The notes beneath the pieces are model-generated. The model was not told the DNA's origin. It ran no database searches and was given only the letters and a program-made list of their open reading frames with translations. DNA of 64,000 bases from Tethya wilhelma. Its lineage: Eukaryota > Porifera > Demospongiae > Tethyida > Tethyidae. Shown one piece after another: positions 56,446-64,000 of this stretch. Position numbers and translations under genes: made by a program. The stretch's first letter is position 1, and each line of letters begins with the position of its first letter. The DNA is taken from contig CAXIPT010000008.1 of the NCBI GenBank assembly GCA_964030475.1, positions 356,072-420,071 on the forward strand, written 5' to 3'.

Positions 56446-56764
56446 GTGACAATCATCTTTTTTATCACCTTCTCAAAAGGCAATCAACAACAATTTGGCA
56501 AACTAGCTATTGGCAACAACCTGACTGCTCTCAACCTGTTTGGGTACATACACATTGATAAATAGTGTATGAACGTACCACTTTCGAGATCTTAGACTCC
56601 CTTTCGTCTTGTGTAAGGATCTGAGACATGTCTCCAAGAAATTCCCTAGGGTCCAACTCCTCGCTGTCTTCTTCTTCTTCGCGTTCCACCTTAGGCCTCT
56701 TGAAAGGGGAGCCATTGCTGCTTGTAGCTGCTTCGTTCCTTGGACGCTTGGATCTTTGAGCCAT
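56270..56764 (-). CDS. SMC6: SMC6 N-terminal exons (fragment)
   Basis: SMC6 pairs with SMC5 in the DNA-repair SMC complex. Exons 56579-56764 and 56270-56384 read [15 protein letters not shown], an acidic linker, then [20 protein letters not shown] and [11 protein letters not shown], cut within the Walker A motif (family GNNGSGKS) at a phase-1 donor. This is the usual SMC6 N-terminus with its basic/acidic leader. The exon carrying GKS and everything downstream is absent. The sequence beyond is an AC repeat, other unrelated DNA and a MITE, so the gene is broken or misassembled. Confidence 0.85.
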
Positions 56765-57153
56765 CTTCTAGCAGTAACTGGTGAAATTTGTTCAAACTTG
56801 GAAAGAGTGTAAGTGCGAGGCGCTAGGCGAACATGGAACATGTGAACACTGAACAGCTGACTGGGCCTGCATATCGCATGGGCAAGTTTTTGGCGGGAAG
56901 TTAGTGGAAAAACTCTGCGCATGCGCAATTTGATAAGTAAGCCGTACGCGATCTTGCTCTGTTTGCACGTACATTTCCCAGCACTTTCACTAACTCAAAC
57001 TTTTGGTTACATGTTACAAGAATCAATGTTGAATTGAGTAGAGAATAATGAAAACATCAATGGTTAATAATAAGTGATAAATGTAATATGAATAGAAAGT
57101 GATATAATATCAGCAAAATTCGAGTAACTAATCCAAAATTGTCTAGCCTGGTT

Positions 57154-57375
57154 CTATTGTTCACGTAACTTCAAAACCTTCATCCTAGGTGATCTAGAGA
57201 TACCCATGGAACTAGAGAATGAAACAGAATAACAATTACAATACAGTTACTACAAGATAGCGTCAAAGTGTTCTCACCTCATGTCTTGAGAAGTGAAGAA
57301 GAGAAACTGTTGATTGGGTCGCTCCTCAGCATGCTCCAACAACAATTTCATGCAGATATATTGATTCATCCCATC
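57154..57375 (-). CDS. SMC6: SMC6 C-terminal exons (fragment)
   Basis: Exons 57278-57375 and 57154-57211 give DGMNQYICMKLLLEHAEERP, then QFLFFTSQDMSSMG and a short end KVLKLREQ. This parallels the human SMC6 tail (MDMVNRRIAMDLILKMAD, then FILLTPQSMSSLP). The upstream exons with the signature and Walker B motifs are missing. It lies 5' of the SMC6 N-terminal exons on the same strand, the reverse of the order within one gene. Confidence 0.7.
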
Positions 57376-57456
57376 CTGTACAGATAACAGACAACAACAA
57401 CAACAACAACAACAGTGAAATAAACAACAATAACAAACAATTTGTAGCAAAAGCAA

Positions 57457-57610
57457 TACCGTATAGCGGGTAAACTTGGCGAGAATTAAATTTGGCGAAT
57501 TGGCGAATTATTCTTCAAATCGCCAAATTAAAAATCGCCAAACAGTTTAATACGCACGTGCGCCCATTTAAACTATGTAGCATACGGAATTGAATCGCCA
57601 AATTAATAAA
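57457..57610. mobile_element. TACCGTATAGC MITE, partial copy
   Basis: Begins TACCGTATAGCGGGTAAACT, then has GGCGAATTGGCGAATT and its complement AATCGCCAAATT. The right terminus is not evident. Confidence 0.55.
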
Positions 57611-58536
57611 AGCACCGATGGTGCACAAGCCTTGGCACACTCATTGACAACTAGCTAGTGCACTTGTATGCATAATATGCTGTGTAAAAGAGTGTATCAT
57701 AGCTACATGTATGAGTAGTATGAGTCAATGTATTAGAAAATAATCACCTATAGGCACACAGTGACACTGTTCGTACAGCCACCACCACATCTCTGTGATG
57801 AAGCAGCAGGCCAACTAGCATGCATAAATAAACACGCATGTGTACAAAAGACCATTAGTACTGAGACATATTTATACAACAAGTCCCAGCTCAGTATGCC
57901 TGATCTGTGTCAGCGGCCTAGCACTGATGATCAATCATGATCCGCAGTGGTCTCAGCTAGCCGATAGTACAATGATCTCAGTAAGGAAAACTCAGTTTAG
58001 AAAATCCATTGAACCAGTGGTAAAACTTTGAACAGTAATGCTTAGTTATACTGCTCGAAAGCAGATATTCAGCTAGCCTGAACCAGGCCATACTGCATGA
58101 TGCTGCATCATGGCAGTATGCAGTCAAGAGACAAGTTGCAGCATATAAAAACAATCAATTGAGTTACTTACTTGTGCAAGCAGCTAAGCCAACTGAACCA
58201 AGCACATCACATCCAGCTAGAGCCAGAGCTTTGAACTGAACTGAGCATATCTGGTCCAACTGTAAATCTAGATAACGCACACTACATGGGGCACGATCGT
58301 GGGTGCAGTTTCAAAGCTAAGCGTTCTGGGAGGCACAAAAGCCTCAAATCTCAGAAACTACAGCGTTTTGCAAGATTCTACACAACAAATTTCTAGATAA
58401 TTCTGATTCATGAACGTAAGTACCTTCTGTTTGTACCATGGAGCTGCCACTCTTCAGTCAGATAATCTAGTAACAGACACACAGACAAAACGACTACCGT
58501 AACCCTCTGCACGTGCTGCGCATGTGCCGAGGCTTA
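57611..58536. other. Non-coding spacer
   Basis: No gene, exon or repeat recognised; mildly AT-rich with several CATGC words. Confidence 0.4.
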
Positions 58537-58962
58537 ACTACTGGAGAACCCAAGAACCTTTCCCACTAAAACTAGTGGAGAACCCAAGAACCTTTTCTCA
58601 TTAAAACTACTGGAGAACCCAAGAACCTTTTCTCATTAAAACTACTGGAGAACCTAAGAACCTTTCCCATTATAACTATACTGGAGAACCCAAGAACCTT
58701 TCTCACTAAAACTAGTGGAGAACCCAAGTCTTAGAACGTTTCCCATTAAAACTAGTGGAGAACCCAAGAACCTTTTCTCATTAAAACTACTGGAAAACCC
58801 AAGAACCTTTTCTCATTAAAACTACTGGAGAACCTAAGAACCTTTCCCATTATAACTACTGGAGAACCCAAGAACTTTTCCCACTAAAACTAGTGGAGAA
58901 CCCAAGAACCTTTTCCCATTAAAACTAGTGGAGAACCCAAGAACCTTTTCTCATTAAAACTA
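58537..58962. repeat. Minisatellite, 35-bp-class unit, about 12 copies
   Basis: Tandem units built on GGAGAACCCAAGAACCTTTT followed by CTCATTAAAACTACT, varying by small indels (33-40 bases). Adjacent units differ by a few substitutions and higher-order pairs are visible. It lies just left of the N gap. Confidence 0.92.
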
Positions 58963-59000
58963 AGGCACCGAGGCGCACTCAACTAGCTACCACACTTATA

Positions 59001-59048
59001 NNNNNNNNNNNNNNNNNNNNNNNNNNNNNNNNNNNNNNNNNNNNNNNN
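59001..59048. other. Assembly gap (48 N)
   Basis: A run of 48 unknown bases. The true distance across it is unknown. Confidence 0.99.
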
Positions 59049-59117
59049 ATCAGTAACTGTACAGCTTATCTCACACACACTCACACACACACTCACACTC
59101 ACACACATGATCTAAAG

Positions 59118-59264
59118 GTATTACATCGTGATCTCAAACCTGCCAATGTGTTCCTGGATGCCTCACACAATGTGAAGCTAGGTGACTTTGGACGGGCGAG
59201 GATCCTCCACCACAACTTCTCTTTGGCCAAGACCTTTGTGGGGACACCATACTACATGTCACCA
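59118..59264 (+). CDS. NEK2: NEK2-like protein kinase, single exon
   Basis: Exon flanked by AG and GTGAGG, 49 codons: [25 protein letters not shown] and [18 protein letters not shown] is the catalytic loop, DFG the Mg2+-binding motif and GTPYYMSP the activation-segment end of the NIMA-related kinases, closest to NEK2 (DFGLARILNHD, TPYYMSPEQ). The residue after DFG is Arg instead of the usual Leu. Neither the upstream exons (lost in the gap) nor the downstream exons are in the window: a MITE and an arylsulfatase exon follow at once. It is a fragment. Confidence 0.8.
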
Positions 59265-59293
59265 GTGAGGACTGATATACATATAGGGAGGGG

Positions 59294-59547
59294 TTAAAGG
59301 AACTATGTCACTATAATAATTATAAGAACTGTTTTGTTACCAAAGATTAAATGCGTGACATTTTGTGACATTTTTTGTCAACAAAAGCGCAATATACATG
59401 CGTACACAGAGTTGGTATCCAGATGTGGTGCCCAGATCACAAGATATCGTGTTAGAAACAAAAAAAACACCACAAAAGGTCATAGAACGTCCCACATTTA
59501 ACTTCTAGTAACAAAACAGTGCTTATATAGTGACACAGTTCATTTGA
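59294..59547. mobile_element. TTAA MITE, copy 2
   Basis: Starts TTAAAGGAACTATGTCACTA and ends TAGTGACACAGTTCATTTGA. The interior matches 13038-13287 (AAATGCGTGACATTTTGTGA, AAGCGCAATATACATGCGTA). The ends are slightly decayed. Confidence 0.85.
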
Positions 59548-59767
59548 TAGGACTAGCTCTAATAGTTCCATTTGCTAACTAACAGAATATGTTTCTACTT
59601 ATGAAATACACTAGCAAATAAGTAGCAAGGTAACTTGTTAATAGACCTTCTCTGACAGTTTTTTTCTGAGTGCATATACTGCAAGAAATAATGTACTGGT
59701 GTATTGCTAAGTGAGTTGACCCGACAGACGAGAGAACTGCGACTGCTAAACTTCCTACAATCGACAG

Positions 59768-60146
59768 TTTGAACATGTGGCCTCTCATCTCAGGAGAGAA
59801 CTCCACCTCTCCCCGTGTGGACATCCCTGCCACCTTCTCCACGCTCATCAGCGGCGACTACAAGATCCTTCAAGGAGATGTCATCCAGGCGGGATGGACA
59901 GGCCCGCAATATCCCAACCTCACTAATCCAAATGGGGGCATTTCAGTGGTTGCGCATTGTGGAGAGGGAGGGTGTCTCTACAACATTAAGGACGACCCTG
60001 AGGAACGAGTTAATCTCGCCACGACCATGCCCGACATTCTCAAAGAGATGCAAAAGAAGCTTGCCAGCTATCAAGCAACCTATTACAATCCCAAGCGAGG
60101 AGGCAGGCCTCCAGTGGCATTCTGGGGACCTTTTATTGGACTGTGA
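59768..60146 (+). CDS. Arylsulfatase (ARSB/I/J-like), last exon
   Basis: The exon begins after ACAG at 59767 in a frame reading LNMWPLISGENSTSPRVDIP and runs 126 codons to TGA. ISGENSTSPR, SGDYKILQGD, CLYNIKDDPEERVNLA and the C-terminal VAFWGPFIGL follow the end of type-B sulfatases (ISEGSPSPR, NWKLLTG, LFDIDRDPEERHDL, GVWGPWM). The catalytic sulfatase signature with its formylglycine Cys would be in earlier exons, which are not in the window. The intervening upstream sequence is a MITE and unassigned DNA, so it is a gene remnant or a misplaced end. Confidence 0.8.
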
Positions 60147-60362
60147 TTGTATTAAGTACTGAACAGTTTATTGCTGCAGTTGAGTTGTGCCATGTAAATT
60201 ATTATCTGTGGTTGTACTCGCTTTGAAGTTCATAGGTTTTCCCTTTGGCATGACGTAATTCATTTACGGTACTCGGAGTGATGTCATTTATTATTCCCCA
60301 CTGGAAAACCCCCTCTGGTCATTTCCTCTTTCAGTTTCTCGAAGACACACACAAGAAAGAAG

Positions 60363-61112
60363 ATGAGCAGCCGCTCTCCCAGCGATCAGCCACCTTCCCA
60401 GCCGAAATCAAAGCCTAAGAAGATCGGTGACCTTCCTTATGTGACGCTCAGGAAGCTTTCTAATCGCCTGGACACTCTGAGCGATGGCAAGGCAAGGAAT
60501 GGGCTAGGCTACGATCAGACTACCGTAGAAAGGTTCGCTCTAAACGCCAACAAACAAGACGGGAGTCCGGCATACGCTCTCCTCACTGATATGACCAACA
60601 GAGGCGTCCGCTACGATCAATTGATTTCTACTCTCAAGAAGCTTTATCTCAACACGGCTCTCCACGATCTTGGACACAGAGGTGAGACCAACATAATTAT
60701 TCTGCCTGGCCACTGTCTCTACGTAACACAATATCTTTTACTGTAGAGGCAGTAAGTTTCAAAGTTCAACCACAAGCTAGTCCAGTGGTTGAGGGACAGC
60801 GTCTTGAGCTGGAGTGTGAGGCGACTGGTGTACCTGGACCATCCTACCTCTGGTTCAAAGCCCCGCAGATTCCACTGCCGGAGCAGACACAGAGGTTGCT
60901 GATCATCGAACATGTTAAGAAAGAAGACGAGGGATCGTACTGCTGTAGAGCCACCAATGATGTAAATGTTGTCTTCTCTCACTGGGCACTAGTGAAGGTC
61001 ATGAAACCAGCCATCCTGAACAAGAGTGAGCTGTGCTAGATAAAGTGGTCTCTATTTCACCACAATTACCCCCTCCTCTCTCTCTCTCTCTCTCTCTCAC
61101 TCTCTCACTCTC

Positions 61113-61149
<37 letters not shown>

Positions 61150-62329
61150 CTGCAGTGCCTGGACACCAAGCTGAACCTCCCAACATCCTTCAAGATCTTA
61201 CTGAGAAGATAGTCCTCTATCCGGAGCAGGAGCTACACCTAGTGGTGGTGGCTGATGGGCCTGGCCTCCTCCGCTATCAGTGGTACAGAGATGGCAAGAA
61301 GCTACCTTACAGGACAAGCAATGAACTCTTAGTGAATGGCGTTGAACTTGGGGACCAGGGGATATACAACTGCACAGTGACCTCTGACTTTGGAGGGAGT
61401 GTCATGAGTGGAGACTGCACTGTTTCAGGTTAGCTAGCTGTTATAGCCAGGTGGTGTTGTAGACTAGCACTAAAGTCTGTCTGGTTTGAGAATGCCGGTA
61501 GAAAAAATTGAATAGCTTTAGAACTACTTAAATATCCAACTGATTTCAAAATTTCAAGCACCCTTGGAAAGTGCTTGTTCTCCCTGTTCTTTTGGTTGCT
61601 TTTCCAGCTTCCTAAGCTTTACCAGTCAAAGTTAGCTATTTTGCCACATATCAAAAGTATTGCATGAATCTCATTATTTCACTTCTGGTGGCATTCTCAA
61701 AGCAGATGGACACTAGGTGATGGTACATGTATCTTTCCTCTACAGTTCTAGACCCCAGGCAGATCCATCCACCAGCTTCTCACACAGGTATGTACATGAT
61801 AGCTTGTACCATGGTTAAGCTACACATCAAAGGAAAAGCAGCTGATACAATACTCATATACCCTATCCAAACCTTTGAAGTCAAACACAACCTAGGGTGT
61901 ATGAGCCAATACCCTCTTATTTGTATAAGTACATCTGAACAAGCTATATATACCATGGTACAAGCCAACTGTACTATGGTTTTTCAGGGTGTATGGGTTG
62001 TAACCTTCGTGCTGTAGCTTCCATTATACATATAGCTACAGCCCTCAGGTTACAAATCCCATACACCCTGAGTCAGCCCCTCTTTCAGGCACACTAACGA
62101 CCACTATATCCACCTTGCCTGCCTACATCCAGACCCCCGTCAGTCCAGTGATGCAGCCGGTCTTCTTGCCTCCTGAAGAGATAGCAACTCGAAACATCAG
62201 TTCACCCCCATCTTCCTCCGCAAGCCTACTCCATGGCCGTTGGTCCTAATGAGCCATTCAACGGGACCAGAGGGGGCATGTTTGGGATTGTCAAACCTTA
62301 CTCCTGATTCTAGCTGCTGTTGCCATGGT

Positions 62330-62369
<40 letters not shown>

Positions 62370-62685
62370 TCAGATGGAGGTGATCAGCATGGCGGCTATG
62401 AAGGAGGCCATTATCATATTGAAGATTTTCCCTGTGGACAAGGTAGACATATATATATTTTGAAACTCTCTTTCTTTCATTAATATGTTGCAGGCCAGGA
62501 GGAGCCTGACCTCGATGAACCCTGCTATGACAAGGTGGCTCTGTTGATTGGCAACAGGAACTACAGACAAGGAGTGCTCCAACTCAACACCCTGGAAAAT
62601 GACACTCTTTATCTTGCAGGGGTCCTGAGGAGTGCTGGCTTCAAGGTCGTCTCACTGGTCAACCTCACTAAGGAAGAGATGGACC

Positions 62686-62721
<36 letters not shown>

Positions 62722-63084
62722 ATGGTATTAAAGTTCATCTGGTTTGAGAATGTCAGTAGGAAAAATTGAATAACTTTGTAAATATCCAACCAATTTCAAA
62801 ATTTCAAGCACCATTGGAAAGCACTCATTCTCCCTATTCTTTTGGTTGCTTTCCAGCTTCCTATGCCTTACCTATCAAAAGTTAGCTATTTTGTCCCATA
62901 TGAAAAGTATTGCATGAATCTCATTATTTCACTTCTGGCAGTATCCCCAAACCTGATGGACTTTAACCATTACCTCTCTCTCTTGTACCTACAGGCTGTG
63001 CACTACTTTGCTTCGCTCATTGGCAAGAATGTGTACCCTTTGAACCCTCACACCATAGACATAGTCAAGTCTTGGAGCAGTTGA
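60363..63084 (+). CDS. MALT1: MALT1-like paracaspase, ends before catalytic site
   Basis: MALT1 is the paracaspase of the CARD-BCL10-MALT1 signalling complex in NF-kB activation. Exons 60363-60681, 60747-61025, 61150-61428, 61746-61787, 62089-62238, 62374-62442, 62494-62687 and 62995-63084; total 473 codons plus stop. Residues ~20-105 form a death-like domain (LRKLSNRLDTLSD). Two Ig domains follow (LELECEATGVPG to DEGSYCCRA; LHLVVVADGPGLLRYQWYRD to DQGIYNCTV). A Pro/Ser linker leads to the caspase-like domain: KVALLIGNRNYRQG, FKVVSLVNLTKEEMDQ and AVHYFASLIGKNVY, closely parallel to human MALT1. Right after NVY, where GLLYYAGHG with the catalytic His should come, the frame reads PLNPHTIDIV and stops. 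The catalytic His and Cys are missing. The true continuation may be spliced from beyond the window or lost. Confidence 0.88.
61469..61716. mobile_element. ACTAAAGTCC MITE family, copy 3 (inverted)
   Basis: In MALT1 intron 3; ACTAAAGTCTGTCTGGTTTG at the left end, with the interior reverse-complementary to the NUP88 copy (TTCCTAAGCTTTACCAGTCA, AATCTCATTATTTCACTTCT). Confidence 0.85.
61984..62071. repeat. Hairpin in MALT1 intron 4
   Basis: CAGGGTGTATGGGTTGTAAC pairs with GTTACAAATCCCATACACCC, and GCTGTAGCT pairs with AGCTACAGC inside it. The AG of the following acceptor lies 17 bases beyond the hairpin. Confidence 0.75.
62727..62966. mobile_element. ACTAAAGTCC MITE family, copy 4 (inverted)
   Basis: In MALT1 intron 7, directly before the last recognised exon. 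AAGTTCATCTGGTTTGAGAA at the left; the interior includes TCCTATGCCTTACCTATCAA. Same orientation as copy 3. Confidence 0.85.
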
Positions 63085-63389
63085 TTACTTCCGCCATACC
63101 AGGATCAGGTGTGCACTTACGTTTTATGAGTCATCTGCTAATAATGAATTATCAATGTAAAGAATTGAACCATTTGCCCAAGGTGGGGTAGGCACGCACA
63201 AACTACTGGTACCAATAGATAGCTCTTTCTTAGGCCAATCTAGGGGTGTAGGTTTTGTTTGGATTTATCAAAGTATTTCTGAGATATGGACCGTTCTATT
63301 CCAACTTCCTTATAATAATTATCATTAAACATCTTTCTTATTCTTCTATTTGGTGGCCTTCTTGTCTGTGTATATCAGAGCAATGCAAG
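63085..63389. other. Non-coding sequence after MALT1 frame
   Basis: No further paracaspase exon found on the plus strand; AT-rich with no clear feature. Confidence 0.4.
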
Positions 63390-64000
63390 AAGGCAGCATT
63401 TAATTACGGAATATTGTTATTAATATTGTTTTCGGCTTGAAGTGCCAGGTTAGGGGGTGATTGGTTCTGCTGTGAAGTATTTTGTCCAGATGTTTCTCTA
63501 TTTTCCATCTTATGCTTTTGTGTGGTTTGGCCTACATATTGTTTGTTACATTGGATTAGGTATACTACGTCTCATTTTGTGCGAGACATGGGGACTCCAC
63601 TGTACTTAATTATTATGATATCTTGTTTTGTCGTGGTTACTTATTAATACAAATGGTTAATATAGGACGGAGGTGGTAGTTTCTACCGTTCCATCTTCGC
63701 ACGTTTGGACTTTTGGTTTGAAGAGATTGAACAGCCTGGGTTTCTTTGGAGCTGGAGGTGAGTCTGTATGTCCGGGGTGTGCGTTTAGTGACTGCCCGTT
63801 TCCTGTTTTTGGTAGTTACCTTCTTACTAAGATTTCTCTTAGTGATCTGTTTATTCTGTGAGCGACAGTGGGTGGTTCTGGGAAATTCTTTTAATTTCTG
63901 GGTTGGATGACACTATTAGCCATTCTTTTAGTATTTCCTTGATAGACTGACTAACGTCAGTCACCGTTAGGCTACACACCAGGTTTGGGGGTTGCCTGGG
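63390..64000 (-). mobile_element. Degraded Penelope-like retroelement with GIY-YIG text
   Basis: On the minus strand, around 63500-63590, the translation reads VVYLIQCNKQYVGQT, the opening of a GIY-YIG endonuclease domain as found at the C-terminus of Penelope-like elements. Upstream on that strand (63700-63870) is INRSLREILVRR, like the end of the reverse transcriptase region (RPPNLRDLLVRS types). Stops and frame changes interrupt it. The element runs off the window end. Confidence 0.5.

Noticed and set aside
58537..58962. CRISPR-like array
   Set aside because: Repeats are directly abutting with no unique spacers, and the setting is animal nuclear DNA; it is a minisatellite.
61122..61149. 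VCVCVC start of a frame before MALT1 exon 3
   Set aside because: It is the (GT)n microsatellite at the acceptor; the exon begins at 61150.
1..64000. tRNA or rRNA genes
   Set aside because: No cloverleaf with B-box-like GGTTCGAATCC or rRNA core sequence was noticed by eye; a covariance-model scan could still find one.

Overview
This window is animal nuclear DNA, most probably from a demosponge. The genes are metazoan: dual oxidase with its maturation factor, the paracaspase MALT1, androglobin, coilin, NUP88 and headcase. They sit a few hundred bases apart, with many short GT-AG introns, AT-rich spacers, (AC)n and (CT)n runs and many small foldback elements. The intron-dense compact layout resembles Amphimedon-type assemblies, but the species is my inference. 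A 48-base N gap at 59001 and single Ns at 35573, 45147, 55135, 55484 and 55649 mark assembly joins.

Layout. 0-6.3 kb: the 3' end of CUL5 (+) converges on a complete CCT8 (-). 6.7-8.1 kb: HECA (headcase, +). 8.6-19.8 kb: an NADPH oxidase locus with DUOXA (-) head to head with an internally deleted DUOX copy (+), then a full-length DUOX of 1693 residues (+). 20.3-31.9 kb: MRPS28 (-) and a 26-exon androglobin gene (ADGB, +) diverge from an 85-bp promoter containing an RFX-type X-box. ADGB intron 14 carries a nested antisense gene for a secreted TSP1/vWA protein. 32-38.3 kb: coilin (-) and BSDC1 (+) diverge from a promoter with a CRE and an E-box. Their 5' halves occur twice, separated by a stray SLC26A11-like fragment, so this part is probably two haplotypes assembled in series. 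38.5-43 kb: a small Cys4 protein (-) and NUP88 (+), again divergent. 43.2-50.4 kb: a front-end fatty acid desaturase missing its last exon, then two Cu/Zn superoxide dismutase genes (-), one cytosolic and one with a signal peptide. 50.4-59 kb: repeat-rich, with a Tc1-like element, a 2.6-kb inverted-repeat element encoding an unknown coiled-coil protein, SMC6 fragments and a minisatellite. 59-64 kb: a NEK2-like kinase exon, an arylsulfatase last exon, a MALT1-like gene stopping before the catalytic residues, and a degraded Penelope-like retroelement (-).

Functional themes. DUOX, DUOXA and the two SODs form a reactive-oxygen set: DUOXA matures DUOX, DUOX makes H2O2, and SODs convert superoxide. 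The rest is mostly housekeeping (folding, ubiquitin ligase, nuclear pore, Cajal body, mitoribosome). For the spliced genes scored as complete except CCT8 (DUOX, ADGB, COIL, BSDC1, NUP88, the vWA gene), the exon lengths I read sum to a multiple of three, which supports the splice sites chosen. CCT8 was checked by homology only because one junction is unresolved. All identifications come from recognising the translated sequence; no database search was run.
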